A stretch of DNA of 10,360 nt from Clostridia bacterium (GCA_029239935.1 JARBTY010000100.1:1-10360), one strand, 5' to 3'. Positions 1 through 5,834 are shown, counted from the first letter of the stretch. Notes: generated from the sequence alone by a model not told the origin. Numbers and translations are program-made.

Positions 1-648
1 TTTTTTTCTTTAGGACTTAGCGAAGTTAAATCAAAAACAAGAAAGCATATGAAATGCAGTGAAGAGTTAAAGGCCATTGGCATATCTTTTAGGCAAAACA
101 AATATTTTATAATATTTTTACTTGCTGCTGCGTTGTTAGCTGAGAGTAACCAAACGATTACAGTTTTTCTAAGTCAACTCCAATATATCCGCTCTGGGAT
201 TTTACCAAAGTATATGGGATACATTTATATAATTGTTACGCTTTCGGGATTGTTATCAGCATGCTCCCATAGGCTTACCAATCGATTGGGAGAAAATACT
301 GCAATAAAACTTTTGTTTGGAGCAGCCGCAATAGCCTGTATGGCGATGGGAATGTTTGCAAGTCCTATAGTTTCTGTGATGGGTATACTATTTTTGAGGG
401 TAGCGGCATCGCTCTTGGCCCCCATTCTTATGACGATTCAAAATAGGCAGATTACGACAGCTAACCGTGCGACCATGTTATCTGTTTACGGAATGATTAT
501 GAATGTAACCGCAGTATTCACAAATTTAATTTTAGGTAAAATGGCTGATGAGGGTGTGAAGTATGCCATGATAGCAGCTGCGATATTTTGCTTTATCGGT
601 CTCATGCTTTATATCATTTGGCAATCTAAAATGTTATTAAAGAAATAG
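1..648 (+). CDS. MFS transporter, C-terminal half (5' end outside window)
   Basis: The frame is open from base 1 with no stop before the Met codon at 49. That Met has no clear ribosome-binding site, so this is a gene cut by the window edge rather than one starting at 49. The 215 visible residues hold about six hydrophobic segments, equivalent to TM7-TM12 of a 12-TM major facilitator protein, preceded by the end of an earlier helix and a basic cytoplasmic loop (KSKTRKH). The loop with NRATMLSV, followed by a helix and GKMADEG, is the usual TM10-TM11 pattern of MFS drug/sugar permeases. It should act in the cytoplasmic membrane as a secondary transporter. The substrate cannot be read from this half. 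No convincing terminator lies between its stop and the leuS promoter about 45 bases downstream. Family assignment is fairly sure; specificity is unknown. Confidence 0.8.
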   Translation, partial: FFSLGLSEVKSKTRKHMKCSEELKAIGISFRQNKYFIIFLLAAALLAESNQTITVFLSQLQYIRSGILPKYMGYIYIIVTLSGLLSACSHRLTNRLGENTAIKLLFGAAAIACMAMGMFASPIVSVMGILFLRVAASLLAPILMTIQNRQITTANRATMLSVYGMIMNVTAVFTNLILGKMADEGVKYAMIAAAIFCFIGLMLYIIWQSKMLLKK

Positions 649-692
649 ATTTAATATTTTTGCCTCTTACAGTCGAAGTATGGAATTAGGCG

Positions 693-721
693 TTGATTTT
701 CTAGTATTTATATGATAAAAT
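693..721 (+). promoter_or_regulatory. Sigma-A-type promoter of the leuS T-box transcript
   Basis: TTGATT (693-698) and TAAAAT (716-721) are separated by 17 bases, which fits the vegetative sigma factor. Transcription would start near 728, just upstream of the first conserved T-box leader element. The site was chosen by consensus match and position; it is not proven. Confidence 0.55.
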
Positions 722-727
722 TTGCTA

Positions 728-998
728 TGAAAAATAAAATAGTTTAAATACGATGATGCGAAATAGTAATATGGCATGTTTTTTCAGAGAGCTGCTGCAA
801 GGGTGTAAGGCAGTAAAACAAAAATATGAACTCATCGCTAAGTTCCAGGCTGAACTCTAAGTAGGCTATGGCGGTACTTCCCGTTAGAGAAGAATGAAGT
901 GCACAAAGTATAAGTGATGAGCTTTGTGAATTAGAGTGGTAACGCGGAAATATAACCTTTCGTCTCTTATAAATTAGTTAAGAGGCGGGAGGTTTTTT
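728..998 (+). promoter_or_regulatory. T-box riboswitch (leucine) of leuS
   Basis: A tRNA-sensing leader that lets transcription continue into leuS when uncharged tRNA-Leu accumulates. Elements in order: the AGTAAT box near 765; CAGAGAGC (785-792) of stem I; the specifier loop with GAACTCATC, placing the leucine codon CTC at 831-833; a stem III with arms CACAAAG (902-908) and CTTTGTG (922-928); and the T-box AGAGTGGTAACGCGG (933-947). The four bases TGGT (937-940) can pair with ACCA, the acceptor end of a tRNA with discriminator A, as in tRNA-Leu. AGAG (933-936) can pair with CTCT (964-967) to form the antiterminator, which competes with the terminator. One base differs from the canonical TGGNACCGCG (A instead of C at 942). 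The 5' boundary is approximate. Confidence 0.93.
954..998 (+). terminator. T-box regulated intrinsic terminator
   Basis: Fifteen-base arms at 954-968 and 980-994 pair fully if G-U wobbles are allowed, around an 11-base loop, and a run of six T (993-998) follows. The 5' arm contains the CTCT needed by the antiterminator, so the two structures exclude each other, as expected for a T-box. Confidence 0.9.
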
Positions 999-1048
999 AT
1001 TTTATTTCAAGCTAAACGAGAGCGAGTTTAATTAAGGAGGAATAGAGT

Positions 1049-3445
1049 ATGAAATACAATCACAAACAAGTTGAACAAAAGTGGAGAGCTCATTGGGAAA
1101 AGGCTCCTATTAACGTAGAAACCCCAGATAAAAAGCCATATTACTGCCTGGATATGTTTCCTTATCCATCGGGAAATGGACTTCATGTAGGCCACTGGAG
1201 AGGGTATGTACTTTCAGATGTATGGAGTCGTTATCAGATTCTTCATGGCTATCATGTCCTTCATCCAATGGGTTGGGATGCCTTTGGACTTCCAGCAGAG
1301 AACTATGCGATTCAAAAAAAGGTGCATCCAGCTATTGCCACAGCTGAAAACGTAACTAATTTTAAGCGTCAGCTCCATGACATTAGCGCCATTTATGATT
1401 GGGATAAAGAAGTGAATACAACGGATCCTCATTATTATAAATGGACACAATGGATTTTTCTCAAAATGTTTGAAAATGGTCTTGCTTATGAAAAGGAGAT
1501 GCCTATTAACTGGTGTCCATCTTGTAAAACAGGCCTTGCAAATGAAGAGGTTAAAGATGGAGGTTGTGATAGATGCGGCAGCACAGTCACTAAGAAAAAT
1601 TTGAGACAATGGATGCTCAAAATCACAGCTTACGCCGAAAGACTCTTAAATGACCTTGAGGGACTTGAGTGGCCTGAAAAGGTTAAAAAGATGCAGTCAG
1701 ATTGGATCGGTAAAAGCTATGGTGCAGAGATTGATTTCGAAATAGAAGGCACTGATAAAAAGGTAAAAGTATTTACAACAAGGCCAGATACACTTTATGG
1801 GGCAACCTTTATGGTCCTTGCTCCAGAACATGAGCTGGTTATGGCACTTACAGTAGACGAGCAAAAAGCTCAAGTAGAAAAATATGTATTTGACGCATCC
1901 ACAAAATCCTCAGTTGACCGTATGGCTGATAAAGATAAAACAGGTGTGTTTTTAGGAACCTATGCAGTCAATCCGCTTAATGGTGAAAAACTTCCAGTTT
2001 GGATTTCAGACTACGTACTTGCAGACTATGGGACAGGGGCCATTATGTGCGTACCAGCTCATGATGAAAGAGACTTCGCATTTGCAACTCAATTTGACCT
2101 TCCTATTGTACAAGTTATTTCAAAAACAGGTGAGATTGAAAGTTTAAAAGAGGCCTTTACTGAAGAAGGCATCATGGTTAATTCAGGAGAATTTAATGGA
2201 CTTAAATCTGGAGAAGCAAAGGTGGCTGTGCCAGAATACCTTGAAAAACAAGGGATTGGGACAAAGACGGTTAATTATAAACTCCGTGACTGGGTATTTT
2301 CACGTCAAAGATACTGGGGAGAGCCTATTCCAGTTGTACACTGCGAATGCTGCGGAGTAGTGGGAGTCAAGGAAGAAGATCTTCCGATTACACTGCCACA
2401 GGTAGAAAGCTATGAACCAACAGGTACGGGAGAATCCCCACTAGCGGCGATAGAAGAATGGGTTAATACCAGCTGTCCGAAATGCGGAGGTCCTGCAAAA
2501 AGAGAGACCAATACCATGCCTCAATGGGCAGGTTCATCATGGTATTTCTTAAGATATCCAAACCCTCACAATGACAAACAACTTATCAGTAAAGAAGATA
2601 TGAAAAAATGGCTTCCTGTCGATATGTATGTGGGAGGAATTGAGCATGCAGTACTTCATCTCTTGTATGCTAGATTCTATACTAAATTCCTATGTGACAT
2701 AGGAACAGTAGACTTTAATGAGCCATTCACCCGTCTTTTTAATCAAGGGATGGTCACTAAAAATGGGGCAAAAATGAGTAAATCAAAAGGTAATGTCGTA
2801 TCGCCTGATGAACTGGTAGAAAAATACGGCTGCGACTCTTTACGTATGTACGAGTTATTTATTGGGCCGCCAGAGCTTGATTCGGAATGGGATGATAGAG
2901 GGATCGAAGGCGTGTACCGTTTCCTCAATAAAGTATGGAAATTAGTTGATGAAAACAAGCAGACAACCGTTACGAAAGAAATGGAAAGACTACGCCACAA
3001 AATGGTTCATGATATCACACTACGTATGGAAAGTTTCAATCTTAATACAGTAGTAAGCGGTTTTATGGAATATACCAATAAACTGATTGACCTTCAGAAA
3101 AAAGAGGGAGGAATTGATCAAGATACAATTGAAACGCTTATTATTCTTTTGGCACCCTTTACACCACACATTAGTGAAGAGTTATGGGAGGCTGTAGGAG
3201 GAGTGGGCAGTGTATTTGCAAATCAATGGCCAACTTACGACGAAGAAAAAATGAAAGAAGATGAAATAGAAATAGCTATTCAAATAAGCGGCAAGGTAGC
3301 CGGAAAGATAAGAGTTGCTGCAGATGAAGAGGAATCGAGTGTACTGGTAAAAGCCAAACTGGCAGCGGCAAGTAAGCTTGAGGGCAAAGAGATTGTAAAA
3401 GAAATTTATGTTAAAGGCCGCATTGTCAATATTGTAGCCAAATAG
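1049..3445 (+). CDS. leuS: Leucine--tRNA ligase
   Basis: Cytoplasmic class I aminoacyl-tRNA synthetase that charges tRNA-Leu with leucine using ATP. The 798 residues are a normal bacterial length. Visible landmarks: the HIGH-type signature HVGH at 46-49; a zinc-knuckle pattern C156-x2-C159 and C173-x2-C176; the CP1 editing domain with TTRPDTLYG (243-251) and HDERD (338-342), whose Asp342 matches the conserved editing-site Asp; further Cys pairs near 432-435 and 476-479; SSWYFLRY in the catalytic core; and KMSKS at 575-579. An anticodon-binding helical region follows (about 640-720), then the small C-terminal domain with QISGKVAGKIRV. The ATG at 1049 is preceded by AGGAGG (1035-1040) at 8-base spacing. 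The leader carries a leucine T-box, which independently supports the identity. The gene appears intact and is probably transcribed alone. Confidence 0.98.
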   Translation: MKYNHKQVEQKWRAHWEKAPINVETPDKKPYYCLDMFPYPSGNGLHVGHWRGYVLSDVWSRYQILHGYHVLHPMGWDAFGLPAENYAIQKKVHPAIATAENVTNFKRQLHDISAIYDWDKEVNTTDPHYYKWTQWIFLKMFENGLAYEKEMPINWCPSCKTGLANEEVKDGGCDRCGSTVTKKNLRQWMLKITAYAERLLNDLEGLEWPEKVKKMQSDWIGKSYGAEIDFEIEGTDKKVKVFTTRPDTLYGATFMVLAPEHELVMALTVDEQKAQVEKYVFDASTKSSVDRMADKDKTGVFLGTYAVNPLNGEKLPVWISDYVLADYGTGAIMCVPAHDERDFAFATQFDLPIVQVISKTGEIESLKEAFTEEGIMVNSGEFNGLKSGEAKVAVPEYLEKQGIGTKTVNYKLRDWVFSRQRYWGEPIPVVHCECCGVVGVKEEDLPITLPQVESYEPTGTGESPLAAIEEWVNTSCPKCGGPAKRETNTMPQWAGSSWYFLRYPNPHNDKQLISKEDMKKWLPVDMYVGGIEHAVLHLLYARFYTKFLCDIGTVDFNEPFTRLFNQGMVTKNGAKMSKSKGNVVSPDELVEKYGCDSLRMYELFIGPPELDSEWDDRGIEGVYRFLNKVWKLVDENKQTTVTKEMERLRHKMVHDITLRMESFNLNTVVSGFMEYTNKLIDLQKKEGGIDQDTIETLIILLAPFTPHISEELWEAVGGVGSVFANQWPTYDEEKMKEDEIEIAIQISGKVAGKIRVAADEEESSVLVKAKLAAASKLEGKEIVKEIYVKGRIVNIVAK

Positions 3446-3463
3446 CAGTATGGCGTTCATAAC

Positions 3464-3516
3464 AAAGACCTGTCACTATAAAGTACGTATGACGTACCTG
3501 TAGTGACAGGTCTTTT
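3464..3516 (+). terminator. Two-tier intrinsic terminator after leuS
   Basis: A perfect 15-bp stem (3464-3478 with 3501-3515) encloses a second perfect 6-bp stem, GTACGT (3483-3488) with ACGTAC (3492-3497), and ends in a short T run (3513-3516). It lies between the convergent leuS and the minus-strand pair that ends at 3566, so it may stop transcription from both sides. The T run on the minus side is weaker. Confidence 0.85.
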
Positions 3517-3565
3517 GAATTCATTGCAAATCATACGAAAAAAAGAATGCTTAAAGGTCGGTAGG

Positions 3566-3835
3566 TCAGCTCATCTGGGAAGTAAGCATAGTGATAAGTG
3601 CTTCAAATTGACTGCGTTTATTAGCTGGGATGCGCGTTTTAAGATAGCCTAGTAATGCAGCCTGCATATCAGGGGTAAAATTGATGTTTCTCTTTTTGGC
3701 CTCATTCGAGATAGCCATTAAAGTTCCTATCACTTCTATATCACTTTTAGAAGATAAGGAGTTAATGGTACTTTGTAGAGTAGACATAAAGTTTTTATCT
3801 ACTTCAGCAAAAGCCGGGTGTTTTGTTAGATCCAT
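3566..3835 (-). CDS. Small helical protein of unknown function (89 aa)
   Basis: I do not recognise this protein. It has 89 residues, is soluble by composition (no signal peptide or membrane segment), and is mostly predicted helix. The N-terminal half is Ser/Thr/Asn-rich. A more basic middle (AKKRNINF) is followed by a C-terminal stretch with TRIPANKR and a hydrophobic tail ending in LTSQMS. The start is supported by AGGAGG on the minus strand (3843-3848) at 7-base spacing. It begins 22 bases after the stop of the 171-aa gene on the same strand, so the two are probably one transcript. The IP-plus-basic stretch faintly recalls the IPY/IPF motif of its two neighbours, but too weakly to claim homology. 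It is real by ribosome-binding site and coding layout; the function is unknown. Confidence 0.75.
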   Translation of the reverse strand: MDLTKHPAFAEVDKNFMSTLQSTINSLSSKSDIEVIGTLMAISNEAKKRNINFTPDMQAALLGYLKTRIPANKRSQFEALITMLTSQMS

Positions 3836-3857
3836 ATGGGAGCCTCCTATTTTAATT

Positions 3858-4373
3858 TTATTTCATAAAGGAAGATAATACTTTAAGGATTTGAAGTTGA
3901 TTAGGTTCAAGGATACCAGAAAGTTTATCAAGGATATCAGAGGGATTCATAGAAGGGGGCGGAGAACCATGAGGTGTTGCATTTTGAGACTGTGGCCTTT
4001 GGGAGGGTGTAACGTGCATGTTGGGATTTTGCTGGCTTTTATTGACATGAGGTTCACCGCTTGTATCATTATTTTTGACAGCTAATAAATCTCTGAACTC
4101 AGAAAGTTTTAAAATAGCATCTATAAAATAACCCCTATCATCAGAAAGATTCGATCTTAAATCATTGAGGAAATTTTTTTCCCATCCTGAATCACGAGGA
4201 CGCGCTATGGATCTTACGAATTCTTCTTTTGAAAATAAATCGATTGTAGACATAAGTTCAACCACTTTAATAAAAACAGCCACACCTTTTTGCTTGTCAG
4301 CATCTAAATAGGGAATCATTGATCTGGATATATTTAAAAAATCATTATTCGTAGCAGAATCTATTGATCGCAT
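3858..4373 (-). CDS. Unknown protein with helical N-domain, disordered linker and C-terminal helix (171 aa)
   Basis: Not recognised. Three parts are visible. Residues 1 to about 102 look like a helical domain, with SMIPYLDADKQK (18-29), then KVVELM (36-41) and a second charged helical region with DILKL-like spacing near 85-95. Residues about 103-143 are rich in Pro, Gln, Asn, Ser and His and look disordered. Residues about 144-171 form a final helix (DILDKLSGILEPNQLQILK) ending in SSFMK. There is no signal peptide or transmembrane segment. The start is supported by AAAGGAGG on the minus strand (4380-4387) at 6-base spacing. It is the first gene of a probable two-gene operon and diverges from the 132-aa gene, with which it shares the IP[YF] to VVELM pattern. 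A structural or adaptor role is possible; nothing indicates catalysis. Confidence 0.78.
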   Translation of the reverse strand: MRSIDSATNNDFLNISRSMIPYLDADKQKGVAVFIKVVELMSTIDLFSKEEFVRSIARPRDSGWEKNFLNDLRSNLSDDRGYFIDAILKLSEFRDLLAVKNNDTSGEPHVNKSQQNPNMHVTPSQRPQSQNATPHGSPPPSMNPSDILDKLSGILEPNQLQILKVLSSFMK

Positions 4374-4404
4374 AAAAATCCTCCTTTACTAATAGTATCT
4401 TTTA

Positions 4405-4432
4405 TAATGTATGACTAAACATAAATATATTA
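4405..4432 (-). promoter_or_regulatory. Candidate promoter of the 171/89-aa pair, resembling sporulation sigma-E type
   Basis: On the minus strand CATACATTA (4413-4405) lies 13 bases downstream of TAATAT (4432-4427). This resembles the mother-cell sigma-E pattern (ATA-type -35, CATACA-type -10) better than a sigma-A promoter; I found no good TTGACA/TATAAT pair here. The region is AT-rich, so a chance match is quite possible. Confidence 0.3.
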
Positions 4433-4456
4433 GAACCAATTAAGTTATTTTTATCA

Positions 4457-4495
4457 GAGGAGAAGAATAAAATGTTAATGAAAACTAACAGTTGA
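4457..4495 (+). other. Strong ribosome-binding site with a 7-codon ORF upstream of the 132-aa gene
   Basis: GAGGAG (4457-4462) lies 9 bases before an ATG at 4472 that reads MLMKTNS and stops at TGA 4493-4495. The mini-ORF is in the same frame as the gene starting at 4511 but is separated from it by TGA (4493), TGA (4502) and TAA (4505). It could be a leader peptide, a translation-coupling device, or the remains of a longer N-terminus. The sequence does not decide. Confidence 0.3.
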
Positions 4496-4510
4496 AAGAG
4501 TTGATAAGTT

Positions 4511-4909
4511 ATGGGAAAAGAACTCATTGTCCTGAACCTGGAAAGAGATTTAAACGAAATAGCAAATCTTATATGGGGATATATGGACAAAACATACATA
4601 TCCGAACTAAAGACTAAGATCGACGGCTATAGATCAGAATGTCAATCAAACTTGTGTAAAGAGGCGGAGCTGATTAGAGCAGTTATTCCGTTTGTGTCAG
4701 AAGAAAAAAAAGTACTGGAGTTTGTAGTGGAGCTTATGACGTACAATGACATTATAGAAAAAAGTTTTAATGACTACGATGAATTAGCTAATTTATACAG
4801 AGATGAAAACAAAGAAAAAGAAACGTTAAAAAAGCTTACCTATAAGTTAATTCTTTTTAAGTTAATAACAGCTATAGAAAAGGGCGGTATAGAAAAAAAA
4901 CTGGAGTAA
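4511..4909 (+). CDS. Small all-helical protein of unknown function (132 aa)
   Basis: Not recognised. It has 132 residues, is highly charged (Glu/Lys-rich), and has no signal peptide or membrane span. It looks almost entirely helical, with coiled-coil potential around 85-130. Residues 53-84 carry ELIRAVIPFVSEEKK followed by FVVELMTYNDIIEK, which resembles the IPY to VVELM segment of the divergent 171-aa protein, with a gap of four residues. Two Cys (44 and 49) flank a short loop. The ATG at 4511 is forced because an in-frame TAA lies at 4505. Its own ribosome-binding site is weak (AAAGAG at 4495-4500), while a much stronger one lies upstream at 4457. The gene ends just before a bidirectional terminator. 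The CDS is credible; the function is open. Confidence 0.72.
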   Translation: MGKELIVLNLERDLNEIANLIWGYMDKTYISELKTKIDGYRSECQSNLCKEAELIRAVIPFVSEEKKVLEFVVELMTYNDIIEKSFNDYDELANLYRDENKEKETLKKLTYKLILFKLITAIEKGGIEKKLE

Positions 4910-4912
4910 TGT

Positions 4913-4947
4913 AAAAAGGGGAATATCCACTAAGATATCCCCTTTTT
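4913..4947. terminator. Bidirectional intrinsic terminator
   Basis: The arms AAAAAGGGGA-A-TATC (4913-4927) and GATATCCCCTTTTT (4934-4947) form a 14-bp stem with a single bulged A (4922 or 4923). T runs appear on both strands. It sits between the convergent 132-aa gene (ends 4909) and the small membrane protein gene (ends 4992 on the minus strand), so it can serve both. Confidence 0.88.
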
Positions 4948-4991
4948 ATTGTAATTTCTTGATGAAATAATCGTATTTTTTTAACAATATA

Positions 4992-5234
4992 TTATTGAAT
5001 TTCGTTACGGAAGATGCCGCCATTGCAATCATTCATAAAGAAAAAATAAACAAGAACTGCTAAGATAATCCACATAAAGGTATTGTTGCCACAGCCATTG
5101 AATAATCCACCAAGTGAATTGCCGCCGCTGCCGCCGAATACGCCACAGCCACTGCCCCAGTTACTGAAGAGTAAGAAAGCTAAAAGTATCCATATCCAAA
5201 GATTACCACTGTCACCCATTCTAAAATCATCCAT
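4992..5234 (-). CDS. Small Gly/Cys-rich two-span membrane protein (80 aa)
   Basis: The protein has a short acidic N-terminus (MDDFRMGDSG), then a first hydrophobic span (LWIWILLAFLLF, about residues 12-23). A Gly/Ser/Asn/Cys-rich loop follows (about 24-51), with GSGCGVFGGSGG and NGCGNN. A second span (FMWIILAVLVYFFF, about 53-66) and a tail with one Cys complete it. AGGAGG on the minus strand (5243-5248) lies 8 bases before the ATG. It is the second gene of a pair, 17 bases after the 69-aa gene. Small proteins of this composition are common and mostly uncharacterised in clostridia, and some databases give them the uninformative name 'chorion class high-cysteine' protein. A role in the cell or spore envelope is a guess. 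I see no catalytic motif. Confidence 0.75.
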   Translation of the reverse strand: MDDFRMGDSGNLWIWILLAFLLFSNWGSGCGVFGGSGGNSLGGLFNGCGNNTFMWIILAVLVYFFFMNDCNGGIFRNEIQ

Positions 5235-5251
5235 TATATTTACCTCCTATA

Positions 5252-5461
5252 TTAAAAAATAAATGTTAATAATTCTTTTCCAAATAATAAAACAATGCCA
5301 AGTAAGATAAGTAATAAGCCTAATCCACTTGAAAAAAATAAAGCTGCCAATATGAGTAATGCGGGTAGTAACCAGGACCTTTTACAGTCACATTGATGAC
5401 ATGGGCTGCAATTATTATAAGAATTAGTGTTGCAATTGCAGCACCCGTTAAAACAAGGCAT
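5252..5461 (-). CDS. Small Cys-rich membrane protein (69 aa, start corrected)
   Basis: The N-terminal 35 residues hold nine Cys in closely spaced clusters (CFNGCCNCN, then CSPCHQCDCK). One long hydrophobic region follows (about 38-60, LLPALLILAALFFSSGLGLL and onward), possibly one long span or a tight hairpin, then a short tail. The frame extends upstream to an ATG at 5488, but that start has no ribosome-binding site and lies just inside the predicted promoter. The ATG at 5461 is preceded by AAGGAGG on the minus strand (5468-5474) at 6-base spacing and is preferred. The cluster could bind metal or form disulfides; the Cys spacing is not a standard zinc-finger pattern I can name. It is co-transcribed with the 80-aa gene and shares its Cys-rich, membrane-bound character. 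Confidence 0.75.
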   Translation of the reverse strand: MPCFNGCCNCNTNSYNNCSPCHQCDCKRSWLLPALLILAALFFSSGLGLLLILLGIVLLFGKELLTFIF

Positions 5462-5467
5462 ATTTGA

Positions 5468-5474
5468 CCTCCTT
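5468..5474 (-). promoter_or_regulatory. Ribosome-binding site fixing the 5461 start
   Basis: AAGGAGG on the minus strand, 6 bases before the ATG at 5461. It rules against the longer start at 5488. Confidence 0.85.
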
Positions 5475-5498
5475 ATAAATACATACATATTTTATTGT

Positions 5499-5527
5499 AT
5501 TATAGAAATTTCAAAAAAATGACTTAA
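5499..5527 (-). promoter_or_regulatory. Candidate promoter of the Cys-rich membrane gene pair
   Basis: On the minus strand a perfect TATAAT (5504-5499) lies 17 bases downstream of TTAAGT (5527-5522), a weak -35. The -35 lies inside one arm of the 5519-5589 inverted repeat, so a regulator could bind there. Confidence 0.45.
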
Positions 5528-5589
5528 ATAACTAATAAACGGAAAAATTATATTTTTTTCTAGCGCTTGTATTATTTTTCTTAAGTCAT
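5519..5589. repeat. Inverted repeat ATGACTTAA / TTAAGTCAT
   Basis: Perfect 9-base arms at 5519-5527 and 5581-5589, 53 bases apart. The left arm overlaps the candidate -35 of the minus-strand promoter. Two binding sites for a regulator or a long-range RNA hairpin are possible. Confidence 0.5.
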
Positions 5590-5602
5590 AAAAGTATTTG
5601 GT

Positions 5603-5658
5603 GAAACAAAGCGAATCAGACTAAGTAAAGGTACATTTTCAAAAGATAGCTTTGTTTC
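5603..5658. repeat. Inverted repeat GAAACAAAGC / GCTTTGTTTC
   Basis: Perfect 10-base arms at 5603-5612 and 5649-5658 enclose a 36-base spacer. The region is noncoding. It could fold as an RNA stem-loop if transcribed, but no promoter or T run marks it as an RNA gene. Confidence 0.5.
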
Positions 5659-5741
5659 TGAATCTTAATATCTTCATTAATATAGTATGAGATATGGAAA
5701 AAAATGTTACAACTGTAAAAAATTTTTTATCATAAATCTTA

Positions 5742-5770
5742 TTGACAGAACAAGTATAATTGTATACAAT
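5742..5770 (+). promoter_or_regulatory. Promoter of the Re-citrate synthase gene
   Basis: A perfect -35 TTGACA (5742-5747) and TACAAT (5765-5770) are 17 bases apart. A TATAAT at 5755-5760 is only 7 bases from the -35 and cannot pair with it. Transcription should start near 5777, giving a leader of about 58 bases. Confidence 0.75.
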
Positions 5771-5775
5771 TATAC
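5754..5775. promoter_or_regulatory. Perfect 22-bp palindromic operator over the -10 box
   Basis: The half-site GTATAATTGTA is followed directly by its exact complement TACAATTATAC, giving 22 bp of perfect dyad symmetry covering the promoter spacer and the whole -10. A dimeric repressor bound here would block RNA polymerase. The TTGTATACAA core resembles sites of GntR/FadR-type regulators; this is a pattern comparison, not an identification. It does not fit the ATAA-N7-TTAT pattern of CcpC, because the spacing here is 10. Confidence 0.7.
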
Positions 5776-5834
5776 ATATGAAAATTGTCGGAAAATTAAA
5801 AGTGGTAGATACATAAAATTCAAGAGGTGATAAA

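Larger units (their letters stand above)
5462..5834. other. 373-base noncoding region between divergent genes
   Basis: No credible gene is visible. It holds the ribosome-binding site and promoter of the Cys-rich minus-strand pair at the left, two wide inverted repeats in the middle (5519-5589 and 5603-5658), and the promoter with palindromic operator of the citrate synthase gene at the right. A 12-codon ORF at 5778-5816 has no ribosome-binding site and is not called. Confidence 0.7.

Noticed and set aside
49..648. A complete 199-aa protein starting at the ATG at 49
   Set aside because: The frame is open to base 1, no ribosome-binding site precedes 49, and the protein is only half of an MFS fold, so it is the tail of a longer gene.
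649..692. A terminator for the MFS gene (TTAAA/TTTAA near its stop)
   Set aside because: Only a 5-bp AT stem without a convincing T run.
3681..4085. Plus-strand ORFs at 3681-3878 and 3891-4085, and the minus-strand ORFs inside leuS, the citrate synthase, IDH and MATE genes
   Set aside because: No ribosome-binding sites and they lie opposite clearly coding genes; they are frame shadows.
5462..5488. Start of the Cys-rich membrane protein at 5488
   Set aside because: No ribosome-binding site lies there and the position falls just downstream of the -10 box. AAGGAGG correctly spaced before 5461 gives a better start.
5755..5760. TATAAT as the -10 of the citrate synthase promoter
   Set aside because: It is only 7 bases from the TTGACA. 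TACAAT at 5765 has the correct 17-base spacing.
5778..5816. A 12-codon ORF right after the citrate synthase promoter
   Set aside because: No ribosome-binding site, short, and it begins at the predicted transcription start. Leaderless translation is possible but nothing supports it.
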